NCBI GenBank assembly: GCA_964516325.1
Contig: CAZFAP010000017.1
Location: 1 to 42,500 of the forward strand
Length of the DNA stretch: 42,500 nt
Reading direction: 5' to 3'
Origin: CAZFAP01 sp964516325
GTDB taxonomy: Bacteria > Auribacterota > JABMQX01
In this document: in pieces, positions 6,452 through 14,253 of the stretch
How positions within the stretch are numbered: the stretch's first letter is position 1
Layout of the letters: every line of letters begins with the position of its first letter
Program-made: the position numbers and the translations under genes
The notes under the pieces: model-generated
What the model saw: the letters and a program-made list of their open reading frames with translations, nothing else
What the model was told of the DNA's origin: nothing
Databases searched by the model: none

Positions 6452-7891
6452 ATGAGGAACGTCAATAGAAGACAGTTTTTCAGGACGGCGGGGCACGCCG
6501 CATTGGGCGCTTTTGGCTCGGTTTTCGCAGCGCGCCTGGGAAAAGCCCACTCCGAGCTTCCCGCCGCGCGAACCCCCAACTTCGTCTTTATACTCATTGA
6601 CGACCTGGGCTGGTGCGACCTCGCCTGCTATGGCAGCCGCTTTTATGAGACGCCCAACATTGACAGACTTGCGACCGAGGGAATGCGCTTCACCAACGCC
6701 TACGCCGCATGCCCGGTCTGCTCCCCGACCCGAGCGAGCATCTTGACTGGTAAATACCCCGCCCGCCTTCATTTGACCGACTGGATTCCCGGGCACAAAC
6801 GCCCCCGCGCGAAACTTCGTGTCCCCGATTTCAACCTGCAACTCCCGCTCGAGGAGGTAACCATTGCCGAGGCGCTCAAGCCCGCTGGTTACGTCTCCGC
6901 CAGCATCGGCAAGTGGCATCTCTCGCGACCGCCGGGTTCCCCGGACGGCGGAAAATCCTTTTATCCCGACGAGCAGGGCTTCGACTTGAACTTCGGCGGT
7001 GACCATAGAGGTCATCCTCCCAGCTATTTCTATCCGTACAAGATCCCAAACATACTGACCGGACGCGAAGGGGAATACATCACGGACCGCCTCACGGACG
7101 AAGCGGAGACTTTCATCGAGAAGAACAAGGATAAGCCTTTCTTTCTCTATCTGTCGCATTACGCCGTCCACACCCCGCTTCAGGCGAAGAAGGAGCTTAT
7201 CGCCAGATACAAGCAAAAAGTGAAGCCGGAGGATGCCCAGAACAACCCCACGTATGCGGCGATGATCCAGAGCGTGGACGAGGGCATCGGGCGGGTGATG
7301 CGAAAGCTCCACGACCTCGGCATCGCCGACCGCACGGTCGTGATGTTTATGTCCGACAATGGCGGGCTGATTCCCGTTACGTCGAACGTGCCTCTCCGAG
7401 CTGGCAAGGGCACGTTATACGAGGGCGGCGTCCGCGAGCCAATGATCGTCCGCTGGCCGGGAGTGACTAAGCCCGCCAGCGAGTGCGATGTTCCCGTTAT
7501 CAGCGTGGATTTCTACCCGACCATCCTCGAGATTGCCGGGGTCAAAGATACTCCGGGACATGTGGTTGACGGCGTGAGCGTCGTCCCGCTCCTCAGGCAG
7601 AGCGGCTCGCTCCAGCCGAGGTCGCTTTACTGGCATTACCCCCACTACCACACAGGCGGCGCCACGCCCTCCGGAGCTATCCGCGACGGTGACTTCAAAC
7701 TGATCGAATTCTTCGAGGACGGGCGACTGGAGCTTTACAACCTCAAAGAGGACATTGGCGAAACGAAAAACCTTGCTCCTGCGATGCCCCAGAAGGCCGC
7801 CGACCTGCATGCAAACCTCGACCGTTGGCGCCGCGCCGTCAACGCCCAACTGCCAGCACCTAATCCCGATTATGGACCCTCCGAACCCTGA
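6452..7891 (+). CDS. Tat-exported FGly-dependent sulfatase
   Basis: 479 residues. The start at 6452 is chosen for GGAGAGAGAAC directly before it and because a Tat signal follows (NRRQFFRTAGHAALGAFG). It hydrolyses sulfate esters, probably of polysaccharides or glycosides, outside the cytoplasm. PNFVFILIDDLGWCDLACYG carries the metal-binding Asp pair. The formylglycine motif CSPTRASILTG puts the modified cysteine at C90. GKWHLSR, HYAVHTPLQ, FMSDNGGL and RAGKGTLYEGGVREPMIVRW complete the type I sulfatase (arylsulfatase A-like) active site. Length is normal. It belongs with the sugar-processing proteins of the window. No maturase (formylglycine-generating enzyme or anSME) gene is nearby. The exact substrate cannot be read from sequence. 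Confidence 0.95.
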   Translation: MRNVNRRQFFRTAGHAALGAFGSVFAARLGKAHSELPAARTPNFVFILIDDLGWCDLACYGSRFYETPNIDRLATEGMRFTNAYAACPVCSPTRASILTGKYPARLHLTDWIPGHKRPRAKLRVPDFNLQLPLEEVTIAEALKPAGYVSASIGKWHLSRPPGSPDGGKSFYPDEQGFDLNFGGDHRGHPPSYFYPYKIPNILTGREGEYITDRLTDEAETFIEKNKDKPFFLYLSHYAVHTPLQAKKELIARYKQKVKPEDAQNNPTYAAMIQSVDEGIGRVMRKLHDLGIADRTVVMFMSDNGGLIPVTSNVPLRAGKGTLYEGGVREPMIVRWPGVTKPASECDVPVISVDFYPTILEIAGVKDTPGHVVDGVSVVPLLRQSGSLQPRSLYWHYPHYHTGGATPSGAIRDGDFKLIEFFEDGRLELYNLKEDIGETKNLAPAMPQKAADLHANLDRWRRAVNAQLPAPNPDYGPSEP

Positions 7892-8004
7892 CGAAAGGCA
7901 GAAGCGGGGGCGCAAGGGACCGAGTGTGCTGACCAAGGCGGCCAGGGAGAGCCCCTTCGTTGGCATAGCAGCGCTCCAAGCCGTCGGCTGGCCACGTTCC
8001 GCCT

Positions 8005-8886
8005 CTATGGTACGGCTGCCGGGACACGAACTTTCTGCGCGATGCGCTGCTCGCCGAGCATCTCCGCTAACAACTCGAGCCGTAGGACCGACACGCGACT
8101 GTCCGGCATACGCTGGCAAGTCTGGATCAGCCAGGGGTCCTCGGTCGCGAGATGGCCGCCTGGTAAGGCATCAATATAGTATGACATATCGTACTTATCC
8201 CCCTTGTCCACGCGCAGTCCAAGAACCAGGTGCTCGTACAGCTTCGTGACCATGAACCACACCCAGGCTCGTGTCGCGGGCAGCTCCTCCAAGTCCGGTC
8301 GCGGGGTGCCGGCAAGCGGGCCGCCCGTCGCAAAGCCTGACTCACCTCTGGAATGGCGGAGAAGGAGATCGAACAAGGGGTCTTTCCAGTCGTGGAACCA
8401 CTGCGTTATGTTCCCATACGGCCCCAACTGGCGCCAACGCTCGTCAAGTTTGATGTTGGCCGTCATCTCCCTGATAACGGCCTGGTACATGCGTTTGCCT
8501 CGTTGGACGCCCTCTAAAAGGTGCCTCATACGCGCCGGGTCAGTCGCCCTGCCGCGAATGCGTTGGATTAGCTGTTTGTCGAGCTCCATTTCCTCTCCCG
8601 TCAGGGCGGAGCCCTTCTCCATCTCCGCGCGAATCCGGTACTGCCATGGCTTAAGGATGCGGCCCCGTATAAGGTCCCAGTACAAAGAGGAGGCGACCTC
8701 ATACTTGGTACGGTCCCCGATGCCGCACATCTCCTCTATGAGCGGCACGCTTCCAACCACCCGCCACTCTTCCTGGGCGACCTTTCTCCGCAGGCCCACT
8801 CTCAGCCGGTCCCGCTCATGCCGCGACAGCTTCGCTTGGCCCGATAACAAGTTTATGATGGTGTTGTCTAACAAGAGCCTGAGCAT
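8005..8886 (-). CDS. Solitary PIN-like domain protein (putative ribonuclease)
   Basis: 293 residues if translation starts at ATG 8886. The frame is open upstream to 9135, but that part reads like non-coding repeat, so the shorter start is preferred; no strong ribosome-binding site decides it. The start MLRLLLDNTIINLLSG resembles the first strand of PIN nucleases with the acidic residue D7. VGSVPLIEEM offers E51 or E52, KYDMSYYIDA offers D233 and LATEDPWL offers D250, giving the usual acidic set. The centre (about 60-225) is a long, mostly helical insertion rich in Arg, Glu and Leu. PIN proteins cleave RNA and often act as toxins, but no antitoxin-like gene is adjacent. It runs convergently to the sulfatase. 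The call rests on motif spacing only. Confidence 0.5.
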   Translation of the reverse strand: MLRLLLDNTIINLLSGQAKLSRHERDRLRVGLRRKVAQEEWRVVGSVPLIEEMCGIGDRTKYEVASSLYWDLIRGRILKPWQYRIRAEMEKGSALTGEEMELDKQLIQRIRGRATDPARMRHLLEGVQRGKRMYQAVIREMTANIKLDERWRQLGPYGNITQWFHDWKDPLFDLLLRHSRGESGFATGGPLAGTPRPDLEELPATRAWVWFMVTKLYEHLVLGLRVDKGDKYDMSYYIDALPGGHLATEDPWLIQTCQRMPDSRVSVLRLELLAEMLGEQRIAQKVRVPAAVP

Positions 8887-9090
8887 CGCCTGAGGGCCCT
8901 CCTTGCCAATAACCTCTTGCAGGTGAGTCTGCCAGAGTGAGACACTAACCGGGAAGTTGGCAGAGGCCCAGGGCCCCGCCCTACCTGGACAATAATTGTA
9001 AGGCCCCTCACGTTGGTTGTCCAGCGGGCCCGCGCTCCGAGTGTGTGGCTCCGGTTTAGTGGCATATTTCGCATGAATGCGTTGGTCGAG

Positions 9091-9192
9091 AAGCCAGGCT
9101 GAAGCCTGCTGAAAGATGGGGAGGGGTGGCTTCATCTGCTACACCACCCGCTGAAGCAGGTGGCTAACAAGGGGGACCGGCTGGAAGCCGGC
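9091..9192. repeat. Cluster of three GCTGAAGC-type palindromes (family B)
   Basis: Units at 9091-9109 (AAGCCAGGCTGAAGCCTGC), 9145-9164 (ACCACCCGCTGAAGCAGGTG) and 9176-9192 (ACCGGCTGGAAGCCGGC). Each is an imperfect palindrome around GAAG, like 3171-3267. They fill part of the gap between the PIN-like gene and the divergent oxidoreductase; the remainder to 9375 holds no gene I can support. Confidence 0.75.
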
Positions 9193-9375
9193 GGAAGGCA
9201 TCGCTCGCCAAGAAAAGCACCGTTTGATGCCGCCGAAATAGAGCCACACCCTTGCAGCGTGCTGGCCAGCGGGATAGCATGGCACATGGAGGCGCATCGC
9301 AGGGCGTAAGGGTTGACTGCGCCTCGCAGGCATTTCACTGAAGAATTCGCAGGTAGCTCGAAAGGGAGGAGAAGG

Positions 9376-10722
9376 ATGGAACCGATTACTCGTCGGAGGT
9401 TTTTGAGGGACTCTGTTGCGGCAGGTTTTGGCGTGGTGGCGGTGGCGGGTGCGCCCAGGCGGAACGGCGTCGCCGCGAGCGACAGGATTATCGTCGGCGT
9501 CATGGGAGTTCGCGGACGCGGAGATTTCCTTGCGCGGGCGTTTGCGGCTCGAGGAGATGTCGAGGTGGCGTATCTTTCCGACGTGGACAGTCGCCTCTTG
9601 GAGCCGCGGGCAAAGGCGATTGAGTCCATCCAGGGGAAGCGGCCGAACACCACGCAGGATTTTCGCCGGATTCTCGAAGACCCGCAGGTCAATGTCCTCG
9701 TCATTGCGACGCCCGACCACTGGCATGCCCTCGCCACCATCTGGGCTTGTCAAGCAGGAAAGGACGTCTATGTCGAAAAGCCTGCCTCTCACAACGTCTG
9801 GGAGGGCCGGAAAATGGTCGAGGCCGCCCGAAAATACGACCGCGTCGTGCAGCTCGGAACGCAGAGCAGAAGCGGGCCGTACGTCAAGAACGCAATCGAA
9901 TTCATCCGCTCCGGCAAGCTGGGAAAGATTCACCTTGTCCGCGTCCTGAACATGAAGACCCGCTCGGTTCTTCAAGCCGGAACGGACGAGCCGGTCCCCG
10001 ACGGAGTGGACTACGATCTCTGGCTGGGACCCGCCCCGAAAAAACCGTACAACCGCAATCGCTTCTTCGGCGGCTGCTGGAATTGGTGGTGGGATTTCTC
10101 CGGCGGCGACATCATCAACGATGGAGTTCATCAGATGGACCTCGCCCGCTGGGTCGTGGGCGAAGATTATCCGAAATCGGTGAGCTGCACGGGCGGGATT
10201 TTCCACTTCAACGACGGCGCCGAGACACCCGACACGCAAATCGTCACCTACGAGTACGAGAACCTGACCATGGTCTTTGAATTGACGCTCTGGACGCCGT
10301 ACATGAAGAAAACGGCGCCGGAAGTGAGGGGGACGGACCGATGGCATAACTGGCCCTTCAACGCGACGAAAATTGAAGTCTTCGGGACAGACGGATTCAT
10401 GTACCTCGGTCGCCACGGAGACGGCTGGCAGACGTTCACGCCCGACGGCAGCGATGGCGCCTCTGAATACGGGCGAGAGCCGTTCCCGCATCATCTGGAG
10501 AATTTCCTGACGTGCGTCCGCACGCGCGAAAAACCGAACGCCGACATCGAGACGGGGCATCTCTCGACATTGCTTTGCCACCTTGGTAACATCTCATACC
10601 GCGTTGGCAATCGGAAGCTCGTCTTCGACGGCGCCAAAGAATCGTTCGTCGGCGACGAGGAAGCCAACCGCTATCTGAAGCGAGAGTACCGTCACCCGTA
10701 CGTGGTGCCGGAGAAAGTGTGA
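9376..10722 (+). CDS. Tat-exported Gfo/Idh/MocA-family oxidoreductase
   Basis: 448 residues. The start at 9376 has GGAGGAGAAGG just upstream and gives a Tat signal (TRRRFLRDSVAAGFGVVAVAG). NAD(P)-dependent oxidoreductase of sugars or cyclitols, acting outside the cytoplasm, where members typically keep a tightly bound cofactor. The Rossmann part runs from IIVGVMGVRGRGDFL, a variant of the usual G-x-G-x-x-G, through VLVIATPDHWHA and the catalytic EKPASHNVWEGRKM (Lys of EKP). The C-terminal domain has GGCWNWWWDFSGGDIINDGV with HQMDLARW. Length is normal. The C-terminus is clearly paralogous to the partial gene at the left edge. It is followed after 97 bases by a secreted Dabb protein on the same strand. 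Substrate is unknown. Confidence 0.93.
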   Translation: MEPITRRRFLRDSVAAGFGVVAVAGAPRRNGVAASDRIIVGVMGVRGRGDFLARAFAARGDVEVAYLSDVDSRLLEPRAKAIESIQGKRPNTTQDFRRILEDPQVNVLVIATPDHWHALATIWACQAGKDVYVEKPASHNVWEGRKMVEAARKYDRVVQLGTQSRSGPYVKNAIEFIRSGKLGKIHLVRVLNMKTRSVLQAGTDEPVPDGVDYDLWLGPAPKKPYNRNRFFGGCWNWWWDFSGGDIINDGVHQMDLARWVVGEDYPKSVSCTGGIFHFNDGAETPDTQIVTYEYENLTMVFELTLWTPYMKKTAPEVRGTDRWHNWPFNATKIEVFGTDGFMYLGRHGDGWQTFTPDGSDGASEYGREPFPHHLENFLTCVRTREKPNADIETGHLSTLLCHLGNISYRVGNRKLVFDGAKESFVGDEEANRYLKREYRHPYVVPEKV

Positions 10723-10819
10723 GGCTCTTTGGGCCGACGGGCGTGAGATGGGTGAATGCGGTGGCTCAGCAGAACCCCAGTATTGACTCTGTCGAAGCGA
10801 TCCAAGGAAGGAGGAGCTT

Positions 10820-11236
10820 ATGAAACTCTGGAACGGTCTGTTGGCGCTTGCCGTCATGGCGTCGTGCATCGGTGTTCTGGGAGCGGCGGAGAAGAAGGGG
10901 ACGGCAGCGAAATCAAAGGAAAAGGCGAAACCGAAACGTGTCCTTCACGTGGTCGCCTTCAAATTCAAGGAGGAGGTGACGAAGGAGCAGATTGACAAAG
11001 TCTGCAAGGAGTTCGCCGCGCTGAAAGACAAGATACCGCAGATTGTCAGATTTCAGGCGGGGGTCAACAATAGCCCGGAGAAGCTCAACAAAGGACTCAC
11101 TCACTGCTTCATCCTGATGTTCAAGAATGCGAAAGCCAGGGACGAGTATCTCCCTCACCCCGCGCATCAGGAATTCGGCAAAAGCCTCGGTCCCCTCATC
11201 GCGGACGTGTTCGTGATAGATTTCGAGACCGATTAA
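10820..11236 (+). CDS. Exported Dabb-domain (stress-responsive alpha/beta barrel) protein
   Basis: 138 residues. The N-terminus MKLWNGLLALAVMASCIGVLGAAE is a signal peptide, and a lysine-rich spacer follows. Residues about 39-138 are a ferredoxin-like dimeric alpha/beta barrel (Dabb): RVLHVVAFKFKEEVTKEQID, FAALKDKIPQIVRFQAGVNN, THCFILMFKNAKARDEYLPH, HQEFGKSLGPLIADVFVIDF. GGAGGAGC lies upstream of the ATG. Exported Dabb proteins often accompany sugar oxidoreductases and sulfatases in Planctomycetes-like genomes, but their function there is not known. The gene follows the Gfo/Idh/MocA gene and is likely cotranscribed with it. Confidence 0.85.
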   Translation: MKLWNGLLALAVMASCIGVLGAAEKKGTAAKSKEKAKPKRVLHVVAFKFKEEVTKEQIDKVCKEFAALKDKIPQIVRFQAGVNNSPEKLNKGLTHCFILMFKNAKARDEYLPHPAHQEFGKSLGPLIADVFVIDFETD

Positions 11237-11303
11237 GCGACCGAGCGACATTTCGGGCGATATCCCCCAGTTGCGGCTTTCGATGCCGCTGGGGCGGGCA
11301 TGG

Positions 11304-11367
11304 AACCGCAGAGTGCGCAGAGGGAGGGCTATGTCATTCCCATTTGTTCTGTGGGTGCTCTGCGGTT
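11304..11367. repeat. Dispersed ACCGCAGAG inverted repeat (family A)
   Basis: ACCGCAGAGTGCGCAGAG at the left and GTGCTCTGCGGT at the right are complementary arms flanking about 30 bases. It lies shortly after the Dabb gene, where a transcription end would be expected, but no T-run follows. Confidence 0.75.
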
Positions 11368-11462
11368 ATCCCGCGCCGTAAATGAGCGGTTACACGAGCG
11401 GGTACCCCCTTAGTGTTGGGGGGAAAACGAAGCGTCAGGGCGGGAGCCGGGTCAAAAGGAAA

Positions 11463-11520
11463 GTGGCATCCCGCCATAGGCGGGACCCGTGGAGAATCAT
11501 GGGCAAGATGCCCATGCCAC
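11463..11520. repeat. GTGGCAT...ATGCCAC element (family C), copy 1
   Basis: Bounded by GTGGCATCCCGCC on the left and GGGCAAGATGCCCATGCCAC on the right, with the GTGGCAT/ATGCCAC ends complementary. The internal CCCGCC/GGCGGG arms and the short inverted repeat GGGCAAGATGCCC also pair. Relatives at 28741-28819 and 32474-32537. Confidence 0.8.
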
Positions 11521-11549
11521 AAGAGGACTCCCCACTCTTTGCTGATCGA

Positions 11550-11590
11550 GCCCCGTGTAGGTCACCACCGCAGACTGAGGGGTTACACGA
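11550..11590. repeat. Dispersed repeat containing AGACTGAGGGGTTAC (family D)
   Basis: CCCCGTGTAGGTCACCACCG followed by CAGACTGAGGGGTTAC closely matches 32596-32630. It is partly matched on the opposite strand around 41199-41235. In two of the three places it stands next to a family C element. Confidence 0.7.
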
Positions 11591-11605
11591 GGGGACACAT
11601 TTGTC

Positions 11606-11633
11606 TTGACAGGTTCCCCTCGACACTTAATTA
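11606..11633 (+). promoter_or_regulatory. Possible promoter for the bifunctional nuclease gene
   Basis: A perfect TTGACA at 11606-11611, then an AT-rich TAATTA at 11628-11633 about 16 bp later. The -10 match is poor. It would give a leader of about 160 bases containing a mini-ORF. Confidence 0.4.
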
Positions 11634-11727
11634 TGTTGCTCGCAATGGCGACAACCGGGTCGAAACTGACTTGGTGGCGCCCTTTTTAGCGGCGGCTTGG
11701 GCTCGTCTCTTTAAGGAGAGAATAGCG

Positions 11728-11790
11728 ATGCACGCTCTCCGCGTCGGGGGGCGATGCATCTCTCACAAAGCACCAAAACCATTGGCGTGA
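11728..11790 (+). CDS. Possible 20-residue mini-ORF upstream of the bifunctional nuclease
   Basis: ATG 11728 is preceded by AAGGAGAG (11713-11720), the best ribosome-binding site in this region. The ORF encodes MHALRVGGRCISHKAPKPLA and stops at TGA 11788, 12 bases before the next ATG at 11803, which itself has no good ribosome-binding site. The Shine-Dalgarno and start lie in a potential hairpin (GGAG 11715-11718 with CTCC 11737-11740, AGCG with CGCT inside). It may be a leader peptide or translational coupling element. No homologue recognised; could be chance. Confidence 0.35.
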   Translation: MHALRVGGRCISHKAPKPLA

Positions 11791-11802
11791 TCAAACGATA
11801 AC

Positions 11803-12219
11803 ATGGCTGAAAACGACCTGATCCCCGTTGACATCAAGAAAATCGCGTTGACCTCGACTTTCTGTGCAATCGTCCTTGGCGACGAGGAGAGAGAATTTCC
11901 CATCTACATAGAGCCAGCGATCGGGGCTGTCATCAAGATGTTCATTGAGGAGGTGGAAAAGCCCCGCCCTCTCACCCACGACCTCATCGGAAGCGTCCTC
12001 GGCGGCCTTGGGGTAACCGTCATGCGTGTCGTCATCAACGACCTCCGCGACAACACCTATTTTGCCCGGCTCTTCCTCAAGGAAGAGAACGAGCTTGGTA
12101 AGAAGATCGTGGAGATTGACGGCCGTCCGAGCGATTGCCTCGCCATAGCCAAAATGAAGAAGAGTCCAATCTTTGTGACCCGGAAGGTCTTTGATCTGGT
12201 AGGGAAGCCGCCCGCCTGA
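11803..12219 (+). CDS. Bifunctional nuclease (BFN/DUF151) family protein
   Basis: 138 residues. It matches the BFN domain: a start of the type IPVDIKKIALTSTFCAIVLG, then FPIYIEPAIGAVIKMFIEE, PLTHDLIGSVLGGLGVTVMRVVI, FARLFLK and the strongly conserved VEIDGRPSDCLAIAKMKKSPIFV. The family is named for DNase/RNase activity reported in plants; in bacteria its role is not settled. Length is at the compact end because it lacks a C-terminal UvrB/UvrC-type extension. The start lacks a clear ribosome-binding site and follows a mini-ORF with a good one. Convergent with the LOG-family gene, 19 bases between stops. Confidence 0.88.
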   Translation: MAENDLIPVDIKKIALTSTFCAIVLGDEEREFPIYIEPAIGAVIKMFIEEVEKPRPLTHDLIGSVLGGLGVTVMRVVINDLRDNTYFARLFLKEENELGKKIVEIDGRPSDCLAIAKMKKSPIFVTRKVFDLVGKPPA

Positions 12220-12238
12220 TCTTCCGCGAGGGCAGGTT

Positions 12239-13075
12239 TTATCGCATCGCTTCCTTGGTCTTCTCCAGAATTCGCTTCAGATACTCGAGCGCTTCCTCCG
12301 CGCTGTCAACAAACCGGAACAGCCTCAAGTCCGATTGGCTTATCGTCCCGGCCTCGACCAGGAAGTCGAAATTCATCGCCTTTTTCCAGTAATCTCGTCC
12401 AAGCAAGAGAATGGGGAACTGGTGCGGTATTTTGCGGGTCTGCCGGAGGGTGAGAATCTCCATCAATTCGTCCATCGTCCCAAAGCCGCCAGGGAAAAAA
12501 ACGATCGCCCTGGCAAGATAGAAGAACCACCACTTCCTCATGAAAAAGTAGTGGAACTCAAAGTCGTACCCGGGCGAAATGTACGGGTTCGGGGCCTGCG
12601 CCCCGCCGGGGAGGCTAATGTTCAGGCCGAGGGACTTTCCCCCCGCTTCGTATGCCCCGCGATTCGCCGCCTCCATGATCCCCGGTCCCCCGCCCGAACA
12701 CACGACAAACCGCTTTCCGTTCGAGAAGCTCTTCGACCACAGGGTAATCTCCTTCGCCAGCTTGAGAGCTTCCGAATAGTACTTTGACATTTCGAGCAGA
12801 CTCTCCGCCCGACGCAATTCCGCAAGAAGCGCCGCATTCGGTTTGTTGGAGGAGCAGATTTTTTTCTTGATTTGGGTGAATTCGGCCCGAGCTTTCTCCT
12901 CTGGCACGATGCGAGACGAGCCGAAAAAGACGATTGTCCCCTTTATGTTGTTCTCCTGGAACCTCTTCAGGGGCCCAAAGAACTCAGAGAGAATCCGGAT
13001 CGGCCGCGCTTCCGGGCTGTTCAGAAACTGCGAATCATTGTACGCTTTTTGTGCTGTTCTGACCGTTTTTGGCAT
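12239..13075 (-). CDS. LOG-family protein (cytokinin riboside 5'-monophosphate phosphoribohydrolase-like)
   Basis: 278 residues. The start at 13075 is chosen for AGAGGAAGG just upstream on the minus strand; the frame is open ten codons further. The Rossmann fold of the LOG/lysine-decarboxylase-like family is clear: GTIVFFGSSRI, the glycine loop VVCSGGGPGIMEAANRGAYEAGG, SLGLNISLP and the signature PGGFGTMDELMEILTLRQT. The family cleaves nucleoside 5'-monophosphates to base and ribose 5-phosphate. The N-terminal extension of about 45 residues before the fold, and a helical insertion between the first strand and the glycine loop (EEKARAEFTQIKKKI), are typical of the longer bacterial subgroup. 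The real substrate in this organism is unknown. Confidence 0.9.
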   Translation of the reverse strand: MPKTVRTAQKAYNDSQFLNSPEARPIRILSEFFGPLKRFQENNIKGTIVFFGSSRIVPEEKARAEFTQIKKKICSSNKPNAALLAELRRAESLLEMSKYYSEALKLAKEITLWSKSFSNGKRFVVCSGGGPGIMEAANRGAYEAGGKSLGLNISLPGGAQAPNPYISPGYDFEFHYFFMRKWWFFYLARAIVFFPGGFGTMDELMEILTLRQTRKIPHQFPILLLGRDYWKKAMNFDFLVEAGTISQSDLRLFRFVDSAEEALEYLKRILEKTKEAMR

Positions 13076-13450
13076 CGCCTTCCTCTCTTTCGCAATTGCA
13101 GACAAACGTAGGTCGCTGGCAGCACCGACACTATAGCATAATCCGCGCCAGGCGGGTCGCCATCAAACGCCCGCGCCGGCACGCCAGGCCACCGCCCGCA
13201 GCCTCGTCAGCGAAAGGGACGCTCAGGTCCTGGGTGATCCTTTCCATCTAAGCGTCGCGCGATGGGAGTTCTGCCAGCGACGAATTCCTATTTGCGTTTT
13301 CTTCTCACCTGCGGCTATCATGAATCGGGATGTTCTTTGGGCCAGCGCCGTGAATGCCGGTTCGGCGCTGCATCTGCCGACTGTCACGGGCGAATCCTTG
13401 AGTTCATTCCGCGTGGACCTTCAGACGCGCCGATTAGGCGCACCGCAAAA

Positions 13451-14134
13451 ATGCTTGGTGTAGGAATTGACACATCATCAAGGGTGGGTTACCTCGCGCT
13501 TGTCGAGGACGACCGCCTTTTGCTCGAAGCCACGATTGATGCGGAGCTGAATCACTCGGCGAAGCTCCTTTTGACCCTCGAGTCCGCCCTCAAGAAGGCG
13601 GGCGTCTCGCGGAGCGGCATTGACTGCGTCGGCGTCGGAACCGGCCCCGGCTCTCTTACCGGAGTCCGCGTGAGCATCGCCTTTGCGAAAGGCTTGGTCT
13701 TTGCCCTTGGCAAGCCCCTCATCGGGGTCTGCTCTCTCGAAGCGATAGCCTATCGGCGTGCCGGTCACCCAGGCGTCATTTCGGTCATCGTGGATGCCAA
13801 AATCGGAGGGTTCTATTCCGTCGCTTACAAATGGAACGGTAGAGAGATTGCAGAAGTCGGTCGGTTGAGCGTCCTCTCGCGCGAAGAGCTTTCCCAGCGG
13901 GTGGCGCCCGGCTCCCTTGTCATCAGCCCGGACGCGGAAGCGCATTTCCCAGAGCTTTCCATCGGCTTTCCATCGGGTTGCACGGTTGAGGCAGCGGCGG
14001 TTTTTCCGAGCGCGGAGTACATCGCCCGACAGGCTATCTTCGAAGTGAGCACCGGAAAGTTCGACCCCACGAAGATGGTCGAGCCGATTTATCTAAGACC
14101 CGGGGTTATCACTCGCCCGCGTTCCCGGCGATAA
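13451..14134 (+). CDS. tsaB: tRNA threonylcarbamoyladenosine biosynthesis protein TsaB
   Basis: 227 residues. TsaB is the non-catalytic partner of TsaD in making the t6A37 modification of ANN-decoding tRNAs. The actin-like ATPase fold starts LGVGIDTSSRVGYLALVED, and ELNHSAKLLLTLESALKKAG, GVGTGPGSLTGVRVSIAFAKGL and VCSLEAIAY are diagnostic of TsaB/YeaZ. VISVIVDAKIGGFYSVAY and a C-terminal VEPIYLRPG complete it. The frame is open back to 13262, but homology begins at the ATG at 13451, which lacks a strong ribosome-binding site. The 375 bases between the LOG start and this gene hold no feature I can support. TsaC, TsaD and TsaE are not in the window. A glycosyltransferase gene follows at 14254. 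Confidence 0.93.
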   Translation: MLGVGIDTSSRVGYLALVEDDRLLLEATIDAELNHSAKLLLTLESALKKAGVSRSGIDCVGVGTGPGSLTGVRVSIAFAKGLVFALGKPLIGVCSLEAIAYRRAGHPGVISVIVDAKIGGFYSVAYKWNGREIAEVGRLSVLSREELSQRVAPGSLVISPDAEAHFPELSIGFPSGCTVEAAAVFPSAEYIARQAIFEVSTGKFDPTKMVEPIYLRPGVITRPRSRR

Positions 14135-14253
14135 GTACTGGGCCTCCCAGTATGGTTAGTCGTAGAGGACGTCAGGGGCGGGTTTCCAAAACGAGTGGGA
14201 ACGGTGGCCGGTGGACAACTTCGCCGGTCGCTGGACAGCAACAGGTCAGACGT

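Noticed and set aside
9139..10581. Minus-strand ORF of 480 codons opposite the Gfo/Idh/MocA gene
   Set aside because: Antisense shadow; the sense strand encodes a complete oxidoreductase with Tat signal.
13320..13463. 47-codon ORF overlapping the start of tsaB
   Set aside because: No ribosome-binding site and no recognisable sequence; overlap of only a few codons could occur by chance.
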